Shown: positions 1-6,759 of the stretch, in pieces | Layout: each line of letters begins with the position of its first letter | Numbering within the stretch: position 1 is the first letter of the stretch | Source: VRUE01 sp035266685 | GTDB taxonomy: Bacteria > Actinomycetota > Thermoleophilia > Solirubrobacterales > 70-9 | DNA: 7,524 bases | NCBI GenBank assembly: GCA_035266685.1 | Contig: DATFMX010000152.1 | Location: forward strand, 1 to 7,524 | Direction: 5' to 3' | Translations under genes and position numbers: made by a program | The notes under the pieces: model-generated | What the model was told of the DNA's origin: nothing | Database searches by the model: none | What the model saw: the letters and a program-made list of their open reading frames with translations, nothing else

Positions 1-1
1 A

Positions 2-544
2 TCAATCTCCCCGACCGTAGAACGCAATCTCGGTGGCGCCGTAGCGGCGCTGGCGCAGCGGCTCGAGCGAGTCGATCCGCAGCGGCCTGCGCGCTCCGCT
101 CTCGACCACCGCGCGCCCGCCCTCGGCGAGCACGGACGGCAGATATGTATCGAGTGCCTGCCCCACGCGGTCGGCGAGTCTATAGGGGGCGTCGACGAAG
201 ACGAGGTCGAAACGCGGCGGGTCGCCCTGCTCGACCCACCCGGCCAGGCGGCGCTCGGCGTCGCCGCGGAGCAGCTCGCAGCGCTCGCGCAGGCCGAGCC
301 GCTCGACGTTGCCGAGGGCCGGGCGGGTGTCGCGGTCGACGAGCACAGCGCTCGCCGCGCCGCGCGAGAGCGCCTCGATCGCCAGCGCCCCGGTGCCGCA
401 GTAGAGGTCGAGCACCGTCGCGTCCTCGACCTCGCCGAGCGCCGAGAAGACCGCCTCGCGCACCCGGTCGGAGGTCGGCCGCACCTTCCAGCCGCGCGGC
501 GCGACGAGGCGCTGGCCCTTCAGCTCTCCGGCGATCACACGCAT
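2..544 (-). CDS. rsmD: 16S rRNA (guanine(966)-N2)-methyltransferase RsmD
   Basis: RsmD is the S-adenosylmethionine-dependent enzyme that methylates N2 of G966 (E. coli numbering) in 16S rRNA during small-subunit assembly in the cytoplasm. The 180-residue product has the usual family length. It shows the N-terminal RsmD signature RPTSDRVREAVF (residues 22-33), the SAM-binding motif I LDLYCGTGALAIEALSRGA (45-63), the acidic end of beta-2 (VLVDRD, 67-72) and the catalytic-loop region FVDAPY (116-121). Most RsmD proteins have DPPY or DPPF at that loop; here the first proline is alanine. The ATG start gives the canonical MRVIAGELKG opening. A GAGAG stretch lies 8-12 bases upstream, just after a strong hairpin. 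It is the last gene of the leftward fakA-recG-rsmD run; in many Gram-positives coaD follows, but that would lie outside this window. The stop codon is at the window edge and the reading frame is intact. Confidence 0.93.
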   Translation of the reverse strand: MRVIAGELKGQRLVAPRGWKVRPTSDRVREAVFSALGEVEDATVLDLYCGTGALAIEALSRGAASAVLVDRDTRPALGNVERLGLRERCELLRGDAERRLAGWVEQGDPPRFDLVFVDAPYRLADRVGQALDTYLPSVLAEGGRAVVESGARRPLRIDSLEPLRQRRYGATEIAFYGRGD

Positions 545-559
545 CCCGTCACTCTCTCA

Positions 560-608
560 AGCGCGGTCGAGGTTTGAACCGGATAGCGAACCAAACCTCG
601 ACCGCGCT
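560..608 (-). repeat. 17-bp perfect inverted repeat (hairpin) between recG and rsmD
   Basis: Bases 560-576 (AGCGCGGTCGAGGTTTG) are the exact reverse complement of 592-608, leaving a 15-base loop. The outer arm touches the last base of the recG stop codon, and the structure ends about 15 bases before the rsmD start. It would form a very stable stem in the recG-rsmD transcript. No run of T follows the stem on either strand, so it is not a classical intrinsic terminator. It could be a U-less terminator or attenuator, an RNA-stability element protecting the recG 3' end, or a dispersed palindromic repeat. The inverted repeat is seen directly; the role is inferred. Confidence 0.85.
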
Positions 609-2869
609 CAGAGGGGGATCGGGTCGGAGGCGCCGGCGCCGAAGCGGCGATGGGCGGCGTCGAGCAGCGGGCCGAGCTCGGGGCCCTCGAGCGAACCGTG
701 GCGGCGCAGCAGCGCGAGCACCTCGTCGCGGGCGGCGGCGAGCAGCGCCGTTTCCTCCGGCAGCTCGGCGACGGCGAAGCGCGGCAGGCCGCTCTGGCGC
801 GTGCCCAACACCTCGCCCTCGCCGCGCAGTTCCAGGTCGACCTCGGCGAGCTTGAAGCCGTCGCGCTCGCGCGCCACCGCCTTGAGCCGCCGCCGCGCCA
901 TCTCGCCGGCGTCTTCGGGGAAGAGCAGGCAGTGCGAGGCGTGCTCGCCGCGGCCGACCCGGCCGCGCAGCTGGTGCAGCTGGGAGACGCCGTAGCGCTC
1001 CGCCCCCTCGACGATCATCACGGTCGCGTTGGGCACATCGATCCCGACCTCGATCACGGTCGTCGCGACCAGCACCTCGGTCGCGCCGGCGGCGAATGCC
1101 TCCATCGCCGCGGCCTTCTGCGCCGAAGGCATCTGGCCGTGGATGACGCCGACCTCGAACCCGTCGAGCTCCTCCGCGCGCAGCCGCTCGGCCTCGCGCT
1201 CGGCCGCCTTGCCCTGCATCTTCTCCGACTCGCTGACCAGCGGGCAGACGACGAAGGCCTGCCGTCCGGCCCGCAGCTCGTCGCGCAGGAACTCGTAGGC
1301 GGCCGACCGTTCTTCCTCATGCACGACGCGCGTCTCGACCGGACGGCGGCCGGCCGGCAATTCGTGAAGGGCGGTCGTGTCGAGATCGCCATAGGCGGTC
1401 AGCGAGAGCGTGCGCGGGATCGGCGTCGCGGTCATGTGCAGCACGTGCGGCGCCATCCCCTCCACCCCCTTCGAGTCGAGCGCCCTCCTCTGCGCGACCC
1501 CGAAGCGGTGCTGCTCGTCGACCACGCAGAGCCCGAGGCGGGCGAACTCGACGTCGGGCTCGATCAGCGCATGGGTGCCGACGACGATCCCGAGCTCACC
1601 GCTCGCCAGGCGGTCGAGCGCTTCGCGGCGCCGTGCCGCGGGGGTCGCCCCGGTGAGCAGCGCGAACGGAGTCGCCTCTTCGGCCAGCAGCTTCCCCAGG
1701 GTCACCGCATGCTGCTCGGCCAGCGTCTCGGTCGGCGCCATCAGCACCGCCTGGTAGCCGGCTTCCAGCGCCCGCAGCATCGAGTAGAGCGCGACCACGG
1801 TCTTCCCCGACCCGACCTCCCCCATCAGCAGCCGCTGCATCGGCTCGCCCGAGTCGAGGTCGGCGTCGATCTCCCCAAACGCCTTGCGCTGGTCCCGGGT
1901 GGGCTCGAACGGCAGCGACTCGATCCAGCGGGCCACGGGGTCGCCTGGCCTGCCGAAGCGGGGCGCGGGCCTCGATGCGCGATGCGTTCGCTTCCGGGTC
2001 GCCAGGATCGCCTGGTAGAGGAACAACTCTTCGAAGGCCAGCCGCTCGCGGGCTTGCTCGACGTCCTCGGGCTGCTCCGGGAAGTGGACGGCGCGGATCG
2101 CGTCGGGAGCGCCCGCGAGTTCGCAGCGGACGCGGAGCTCCGCGGGCAAGGGCTCCAGGACGTTGCCGACCCAGAGCATCGCCTGCTCCACCCACTGGCG
2201 GATTCGCTGCGCCTTTAGCTGCTCAGTCGCCGGGTGTATTGGCGTTAGGAGTGGAGGGGCAGGGGGTCCCTCCGCCTTGCTGGGTTTCCCGCCTGGGGAG
2301 TCTGGTGGTTGTCCGTCGGCGTCGCTGGGGCGGGAAAGAGGACGCCGCTGCGTCGGAGGGACCCCCTGCCCCTCTTCCTCTTGCGTGATTTCAAATTCGC
2401 TTATGCGGAAGCCGCGTTTGTCGCGGGAGCCCGTGAGCAGGAGACGGGTTCCAGCGGTGAGCTTGGGGGTCAGCCAGGGTTGGTTGAACCACGTGGCGCG
2501 CACAGCCCCGGTTTCGTCGCCGACTTTGACCGTGAGGATCGAGAGGCCTCGGCGGCGGAATGGGCGCGTGGCGTCGGCGAGCACCTCGACTTTGATCGTC
2601 GCTTGCTTGCCGGGCTCCAGCGAGGACACCGGGACGATGGTGCGGTCGCGGTGGCTGTGGGGGAAGCGGAGCAGGAGGTCGCCGACGCTGGAAATCCCTG
2701 CCTCGGCGGCGGCTTCGGCCAACCGGGGACCGACGCCGTCGATCGCCTTGAGCGAAGCGTCGAGGACGCTGGGGCGGGGCCAGTGGACGGGGGCGTCGCG
2801 AAGCTGCTCCAGCGTCAGCTCGGAGGCGCCCGCGAACGACCGCGCTACTGGGCCGCTAATAGCCACCAC
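608..2869 (-). CDS. recG: ATP-dependent DNA helicase RecG
   Basis: RecG is a superfamily 2 helicase that remodels stalled replication forks and Holliday junctions, driving fork reversal and branch migration. The 753-residue product has the N-terminal wedge region with an HhH-like segment (DGVGPRLAEAAAEAGISSVGDL, 44-65) and an OB-fold-like part (about 75-165). The helicase motifs follow: motif I GEVGSGKT (350-357), Ia APTETLAEQH (378-387), II DEQHRFG (451-457, the RecG form of the DEAD/H box), III TATPIPRT (480-487), V ATTVIEVGIDVPNA (602-615) and VI QLHQLRGRVGR (630-640). The C-terminal region LELRGEGEVLGTRQSG (679-694) matches the TRG-motif area. The length is above the usual 680-730, owing to a low-complexity insert at about 165-207 encoded by a palindromic DNA element. 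The start is a GTG (a second GTG follows at once) that overlaps the end of fakA by 25 bases, with GAGGGCGGG upstream as a possible ribosome-binding site. No other good start lies before the conserved region. Translation is probably coupled to fakA. Confidence 0.96.
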   Translation of the reverse strand: MVAISGPVARSFAGASELTLEQLRDAPVHWPRPSVLDASLKAIDGVGPRLAEAAAEAGISSVGDLLLRFPHSHRDRTIVPVSSLEPGKQATIKVEVLADATRPFRRRGLSILTVKVGDETGAVRATWFNQPWLTPKLTAGTRLLLTGSRDKRGFRISEFEITQEEEGQGVPPTQRRPLSRPSDADGQPPDSPGGKPSKAEGPPAPPLLTPIHPATEQLKAQRIRQWVEQAMLWVGNVLEPLPAELRVRCELAGAPDAIRAVHFPEQPEDVEQARERLAFEELFLYQAILATRKRTHRASRPAPRFGRPGDPVARWIESLPFEPTRDQRKAFGEIDADLDSGEPMQRLLMGEVGSGKTVVALYSMLRALEAGYQAVLMAPTETLAEQHAVTLGKLLAEEATPFALLTGATPAARRREALDRLASGELGIVVGTHALIEPDVEFARLGLCVVDEQHRFGVAQRRALDSKGVEGMAPHVLHMTATPIPRTLSLTAYGDLDTTALHELPAGRRPVETRVVHEEERSAAYEFLRDELRAGRQAFVVCPLVSESEKMQGKAAEREAERLRAEELDGFEVGVIHGQMPSAQKAAAMEAFAAGATEVLVATTVIEVGIDVPNATVMIVEGAERYGVSQLHQLRGRVGRGEHASHCLLFPEDAGEMARRRLKAVARERDGFKLAEVDLELRGEGEVLGTRQSGLPRFAVAELPEETALLAAARDEVLALLRRHGSLEGPELGPLLDAAHRRFGAGASDPIPL
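2254..2374. repeat. Nested palindromic element inserted in frame within recG
   Basis: Bases 2254-2274 and 2354-2374 are perfect 21-base inverted repeats (the left arm begins GAGGGGCAGGGGG) separated by 79 bases. Inside lies a second inverted pair, TTTCCCGCC (2285-2293) with GGCGGGAAA (2329-2337). An overlapping alternative pair is CGGCGTC (2317-2323) with GACGCCG (2341-2347). In recG the arms encode EGQGVPP (166-172) and, in a different register, AEGPPAPP (199-206). The segment between is rich in Pro, Ser, Gly, Asp and Lys and looks disordered. It falls exactly where RecG proteins go from the wedge/OB-fold domain to the conserved LTPIHPATE segment (208-216), a tolerant linker. The design recalls dispersed palindromic elements that insert in frame into genes, such as the Rickettsia palindromic elements, but I cannot assign it to a named family. 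No clear target-site duplication is visible. Confidence 0.85.
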
Positions 2870-4476
2870 CAGCTCGGCTGCCCGCCCTCGTGGGTCTCCA
2901 CCTCCACATCGTCGGGGACATGGGTGTCGATCTCGTCGAGCGAGATCGGGGCGTCCTTGCCGCCGAGGACGGTGACGATCTCCGCCTCCGCGGCGAGCTT
3001 CTCGATCGTGGTCGCCAGGGTCGAGCCCGCCCCGCCCCAGGCGACGATCTCGCCGTCGGCGAAGCCCACGGCGTCGCCCTTGCGGAAGCGGCCCTGGGCG
3101 TCGTCGCGGCCGGCCGGAGCGACGCCGCCGGTGACGATCTCGTCCAGAGCGTCCGCGAATCGCTCGGCGTTCTCCTCTACCGAGGCGTCTGTGTCGAGCT
3201 CGACCAGGGCCAGCAGCCCGGCTTGCTGCGACGTCGCGGCGACCACCCGGGCGGGCTTCTCGGAGAGCTCGCAGGCGCGCTCGGCGGCCATGATCACGTT
3301 GGAGGAGCTCGGCAGGACGAGCACTTCCTCGGCCGGCACCTCGTGGATGCCGGCGAGCAGCTCGTAGGTCGACGGGTTGAGCGTCTCGCCGCCCGGCACG
3401 ACATGGGCCCCCAGCTCGGCGAAGAGGCGCTCGAGACCCTCACCGGCGGCGACGGCGAGCGCGCCCGTGCGACCGCCCTCGAGGCGCGCCCGGCGCTCGG
3501 CGATCTGCTCGCGCATGTCGGCGACGTCGAGGTTGGTCACCTCCCCCGAGCCCTCGAACAGCTCCACCGCCGATTCGGGCTCGTCGGTGTGGACATGGAC
3601 CTTGAGCGTCGCCTCGTCGCCGACCACGAGCACCGAATCGCCCAGTCCCTCGAGGCTGGGGAGGAAATCGCGCGCGTCGAGGCTGTCGCCAGAGACGATG
3701 AAGTTGGTGCAGTAGCGGTAGCGGCTGTCCTCGTGGTGCGGCCGGCTGAGCGGCGGCGTCGCGTGGTGGGAGACCTCGGGCACCGCCGCCCCGTCGCCGC
3801 GCAGGCCCGCGACGACGCCGGCGAGGATCAGCACCAGGCCGTAGCCGCCGGCGTCGACGACGCCCGACTCGCGCAGCACTTCGAGCTGCTCGGGAGTGCG
3901 CTCGACCGCCCGCTGGCCGTCGGCGATCGCCTGCTCGAGCACCTCGGCGAGCACCGCGTCCTGCTGTTCCTCGCTCACCCCCCTGTCGAGCCGCTGCTTC
4001 TCGGCCTCGAGATGGGCGAGCTGGCGGGCGATCGAGTGGGCCATCTCGCGGAAGACGGTCAGCATCGTCCCCTCGGCCGGGTCGCGCACCGACGCGTAAG
4101 CGGCGTCGGCGGCGCTGGCGAAGGCCGAGGCGACGAGCACCGGGTCGACCAGCTCGCCCGGGCGGCTCGCCAGCTCCTCGGCGGCGCCGCGGACGATCTG
4201 GCTGAGGATCACGCCGGAGTTGCCGCGGGCGCCCATCAGCGCCGCCCGCGCCAGCGCCTGCACCAGCTCGGTGCGGCCGACCTCGTCGACCTCCTGGCCG
4301 TCGAGCCGGTCGAGCTCCTCCATCACGGCGCGCATCGTCATCGCCATGTTGTCGCCGGTGTCGCCGTCGGCGACCGGGAAGACGTTGAGGTCGTTGACCT
4401 CCTGGCGGCGCTCCTCCAGGTGGGCGTAGGCGGACGTGATTACGCGCCGGAAGCGCGCGATCGAGGGGTCGGGCAT
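2845..4476 (-). CDS. fakA: Dak2/DegV-type fatty-acid kinase catalytic subunit (FakA/YloV family)
   Basis: FakA-type kinases use ATP to phosphorylate fatty acids held by a FakB (DegV) partner, giving acyl-phosphate for phospholipid synthesis. The 543 residues match the full FakA length. The N-terminal Dak2 (DhaL-like) ATP-binding domain has the Mg-binding aspartates in NVFPVADGDTGDNMAMTM (31-48; D37, D39, D42), the glycine-rich MGARGNSGVILSQ (81-93) and VVDAGGYG (206-213). The middle domain keeps the metal-site type residues YCTNFIV (C256) and KVHVHTDEPE (H294, H296). The C-terminal DegV-like part holds PGGETLNPSTYELL (361-374), LVLPSSSNVIMAA (386-398) and the terminal GGQPSWWWLLAAQ. The ATG start fits the family N-terminus. 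No clear Shine-Dalgarno precedes it; a TAGATT box lies seven bases upstream. Its 3' end overlaps recG by 25 bases. No FakB gene is in view, so the fatty-acid substrate is inferred from the family. Older annotation would call it a DAK2 or dihydroxyacetone-kinase-like protein, but it has no DhaK part. Confidence 0.94.
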   Translation of the reverse strand: MPDPSIARFRRVITSAYAHLEERRQEVNDLNVFPVADGDTGDNMAMTMRAVMEELDRLDGQEVDEVGRTELVQALARAALMGARGNSGVILSQIVRGAAEELASRPGELVDPVLVASAFASAADAAYASVRDPAEGTMLTVFREMAHSIARQLAHLEAEKQRLDRGVSEEQQDAVLAEVLEQAIADGQRAVERTPEQLEVLRESGVVDAGGYGLVLILAGVVAGLRGDGAAVPEVSHHATPPLSRPHHEDSRYRYCTNFIVSGDSLDARDFLPSLEGLGDSVLVVGDEATLKVHVHTDEPESAVELFEGSGEVTNLDVADMREQIAERRARLEGGRTGALAVAAGEGLERLFAELGAHVVPGGETLNPSTYELLAGIHEVPAEEVLVLPSSSNVIMAAERACELSEKPARVVAATSQQAGLLALVELDTDASVEENAERFADALDEIVTGGVAPAGRDDAQGRFRKGDAVGFADGEIVAWGGAGSTLATTIEKLAAEAEIVTVLGGKDAPISLDEIDTHVPDDVEVETHEGGQPSWWWLLAAQ

Positions 4477-4553
4477 CGCCTGGAATCTAGCTGCCCCGCA
4501 CGGACGCGAGCCCGAGGGGCGGAGGGAACCTACGTTCGATACGGTGCGCCGCG
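4477..4553. promoter_or_regulatory. Divergent fakA / MMPL promoter region
   Basis: These 77 bases separate two outward-reading genes and must hold both promoters unless the genes are read from further away. Towards fakA, TAGATT (4484-4489 on the minus strand) is a fair -10 box whose expected start point would fall on or next to the fakA ATG, so a leaderless message is possible; no convincing -35 box is visible. Towards the transporter, TACGTT (4531-4536) is a weak -10 candidate giving a very short leader. GGCGGAGGGA (4519-4528) resembles a ribosome-binding site but is about 25 bases from the ATG, too far to act normally. The region is certain as a gap; the boxes are tentative. Confidence 0.35.
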
Positions 4554-6743
4554 ATGCGACGCTTCGGCGCCTGGACGACTGGACACCGCAAGACGGTGAT
4601 CATCGGCTGGATCGTCGCCCTGCTGGTCATCGGGACGATCTCGAGCTCGGTCGGCTCCTCCTTCTCGGAAAACTTCAAGCTGCCGGCGTCGGACTCCCAG
4701 GAAGCCTTCGACCTGCTCGAAACGAAGTTCCCGGCGCAGTCCGGGGACACGGCGACGCTCGTCTACCGAGCCCCGAGCGGCGTCGAGCAGCCCGCGGTGA
4801 AGCGCAAGATGGAAGCCGCCTTCTCCGCGATCGCCAAGGAGCCGCATGTCAGCGAAGTCGCCAGCCCCTACGCGAAGGGCGGCGCCGCCGCGGTCAGCGA
4901 CGACGGGCAGATCGCTTACGCGACGGTGCAGCTCGACCAGCTCGCCGACCAGCTCGACAAGGGCGAAGTCGAACGGATCATGAACACCGCTCTCGGCGCC
5001 TCCGGCAACGGATTGAACGTGCAGATCGGCGGCCAGCCGATCGAGGAAGTGCGCTCCGAAAACGAAGGCGACTCCTCGTTCGCGATCGGTCTGCTGGCGG
5101 CGGTCGTGATCCTGCTCCTCACCTTCGGGTCGCTCGTCGCGATGGGACTGCCGCTGATCACCGCGCTGTTCGCGCTCGGCGTCGGGCTCAGCCTGGTGAC
5201 GCTCGGCACCCATATCTTCGACACGGCCGAGTTCGCGCCGCAGCTTGCGGCGATGATCGGCCTCGGCGTCGGCATCGACTACGCGCTTTTCATCCTCACC
5301 CGCTTCCGCAACGGGCTCGACGAGGGTCTGGCCCCGCGCGCCGCGGCGATCGCCGCCGTCGACACCGCCGGGCGCGCCGTGCTGTTCGCGGGCGTCACCG
5401 TGATCATCGCCCTGATGGGGATGATGCTGCTCGGCCTCAGCTTCCTCTACGGGGTGGCGATGGCGGCGGCGCTGGCCGTGCTGATGACGATGATCGCGGC
5501 GCTGACCCTGCTGCCGGCGCTGCTGACGATCGCCGGCCGGTGGGTCGACCGGCTGCGCATCCCCGGCCTCGGCCAGCGGCGCCCGTCGACCGCCGAAGAC
5601 ACGCGCTGGTTCCGCTGGAGCCGTGAGATCCAGCGCCGGCCGCTGCTCTCGGCGCTGCTCTCCGGCGGGCTGCTGATCGTCCTCTGCATCCCGACGCTCT
5701 CGCTGCGCCTCGGCTCCGACGACGCCGGCTCCGACCCGGCGGGCTCGACCACCCGCAAGGCCTACGACCTGCTCGCGGAGGGCTTCGGCCCGGGCTTCAA
5801 CGGCCCGTTCTCGATCGTCGCGGCGCTGCCCGGCAAGGGCGAAGACGCGGCGCTCGAAGAGACCCGCAAGGCGCTGGGGGCGGAAAAGGGCGTCGCGGCG
5901 ACGACGCCGGTGATGCTCAACCCGGCGCAGAACACCGGCGTCTTCCAGGTCTATCCGACCACCTCGCCGCAGAGCGAGGCGACGACCGAACTGCTCGACC
6001 ACATCCGCGGCGATGTGATCCCGCCGATCGAGCAACGGACCGGCGCGCGGGTCCATGTCGGCGGCATCACGGCGATCTTCGAGGACTTCGGCAACGCGAT
6101 CGACGAAAAGCTGCCGCTGTTCATCGGCGTCGTCGTGCTGCTGTCGGCGCTGCTGCTGATGGCCGTGTTCCGCTCCGTGCTCGTGCCGCTGAAGGCGGTG
6201 GTGATGAACCTGCTCAGCATCGGCGCCGCCTTCGGGCTGATCGTCGCCGTCTTCCAGTGGGGCTGGGGCGCCGGCATCATCGGCGTCGACAGCACCGGCC
6301 CGATCATCTCGTTCTTCCCGATCTTCCTCTTCGCGATCGTCTTCGGCCTCTCGATGGACTACGAGGTCTTCCTGATGTCGCGGATCCACGAGGAGTGGGA
6401 GCACCGGCACGACGCGACGCTCGCCGTCACCCGCGGCCTCGCCCTGACCGGCCGCGTGATCACCGCCGCCGCGGCGATCATGGTCACCGTCTTCGCCTCG
6501 TTCATGATCGGCGAAGACCGGATCATCAAACTCTTCGGCCTCGGCCTCGCCGCGGCGATCTTCATCGACGCGGTGATCATCCGCTCCGTCCTCGTGCCGG
6601 CGATCATGCAGCTCTTCGGCCGCCGCGCCTGGTGGCTGCCGGCCTGGCTGGACCGCATCCTCCCCCGCCTGCACGTAGAGCCGGCAGAGGGCGACCCCGC
6701 CCCGACGGGCGAGTTCCCCGCAGTACCCGCCAAGGCAGACTGA
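4554..6743 (+). CDS. MMPL-family RND-type membrane transporter
   Basis: The product is an inner-membrane exporter of the MMPL branch of the RND superfamily, proton-driven and typically moving lipids or other hydrophobic compounds; its substrate cannot be read from the sequence. The 729 residues show the duplicated layout: TM1 about 14-32, a large outer loop (33-173), TM2-TM6 (about 174-197, 200-218, 228-248, 275-296, 299-325), a cytoplasmic link with WSREIQRRP, TM7 (364-385), a second outer loop (386-519), then TM8-TM12 (about 520-545, 547-568, 582-606, 634-652, 657-688). The paired motifs GVGIDYALFILTRFRNG (238-254) and GLSMDYEVFLMSRI (598-611) place Asp-Tyr pairs at D242/Y243 and D602/Y603, the usual proton-relay positions of MMPL proteins. 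The C-tail is short (about 40 residues), unlike long-tailed mycobacterial MmpL3. It diverges from fakA and converges on rpmB, breaking a housekeeping cluster on the opposite strand. No adjacent regulator or periplasmic partner is present. Confidence 0.95.
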   Translation: MRRFGAWTTGHRKTVIIGWIVALLVIGTISSSVGSSFSENFKLPASDSQEAFDLLETKFPAQSGDTATLVYRAPSGVEQPAVKRKMEAAFSAIAKEPHVSEVASPYAKGGAAAVSDDGQIAYATVQLDQLADQLDKGEVERIMNTALGASGNGLNVQIGGQPIEEVRSENEGDSSFAIGLLAAVVILLLTFGSLVAMGLPLITALFALGVGLSLVTLGTHIFDTAEFAPQLAAMIGLGVGIDYALFILTRFRNGLDEGLAPRAAAIAAVDTAGRAVLFAGVTVIIALMGMMLLGLSFLYGVAMAAALAVLMTMIAALTLLPALLTIAGRWVDRLRIPGLGQRRPSTAEDTRWFRWSREIQRRPLLSALLSGGLLIVLCIPTLSLRLGSDDAGSDPAGSTTRKAYDLLAEGFGPGFNGPFSIVAALPGKGEDAALEETRKALGAEKGVAATTPVMLNPAQNTGVFQVYPTTSPQSEATTELLDHIRGDVIPPIEQRTGARVHVGGITAIFEDFGNAIDEKLPLFIGVVVLLSALLLMAVFRSVLVPLKAVVMNLLSIGAAFGLIVAVFQWGWGAGIIGVDSTGPIISFFPIFLFAIVFGLSMDYEVFLMSRIHEEWEHRHDATLAVTRGLALTGRVITAAAAIMVTVFASFMIGEDRIIKLFGLGLAAAIFIDAVIIRSVLVPAIMQLFGRRAWWLPAWLDRILPRLHVEPAEGDPAPTGEFPAVPAKAD

Positions 6744-6744
6744 C

Positions 6745-6759
6745 GGCCGCTAAGCGGCC
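6745..6759. terminator. Small hairpin between convergent MMPL gene and rpmB
   Basis: GGCCGC (6745-6750) and GCGGCC (6754-6759) are perfect inverted arms around a TAA loop, lying at the point where the two genes converge. The structure starts one base after the transporter stop and takes in the last codons and stop of rpmB. It may act as a bidirectional terminator. The stem is only six base pairs, and the following bases (TTAACGACCTTATT on the plus strand) make a poor T-tract, so the call is tentative. Confidence 0.4.

Noticed and set aside
650..2218. Open frame of 522 codons on the plus strand opposite recG
   Set aside because: Biased shadow translation; recG on the minus strand has every helicase motif.
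2254..2374. The inverted repeats in recG as ends of an insertion sequence
   Set aside because: The enclosed 79 bases are far too short for a transposase and no clear target duplication flanks the arms; at most this is a non-autonomous palindromic element.
2309..3367. Plus-strand open frame spanning the recG/fakA junction
   Set aside because: It crosses two well-supported minus-strand genes, has no recognisable motif and changes composition midway.
4493..4520. GCCCC / GGGGC inverted pair in the fakA-MMPL spacer as an operator or terminator
   Set aside because: Five base pairs of G/C only, with an 18-base loop, is unremarkable in sequence of this GC content.
2890..4599. Open frame of 569 codons on the plus strand across fakA
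   Set aside because: Low-complexity, Arg/His/Leu/Asp-rich shadow of fakA without family motifs; it also runs into the start of the transporter gene.
4530..6674. Long open frame of 714 codons antisense to the MMPL gene
   Set aside because: Composition is dominated by Asp, His, Arg, Glu and Gln with no recognisable domain, the usual artefact of a high-GC gene read on the opposite strand; the plus-strand frame has full transporter motifs.
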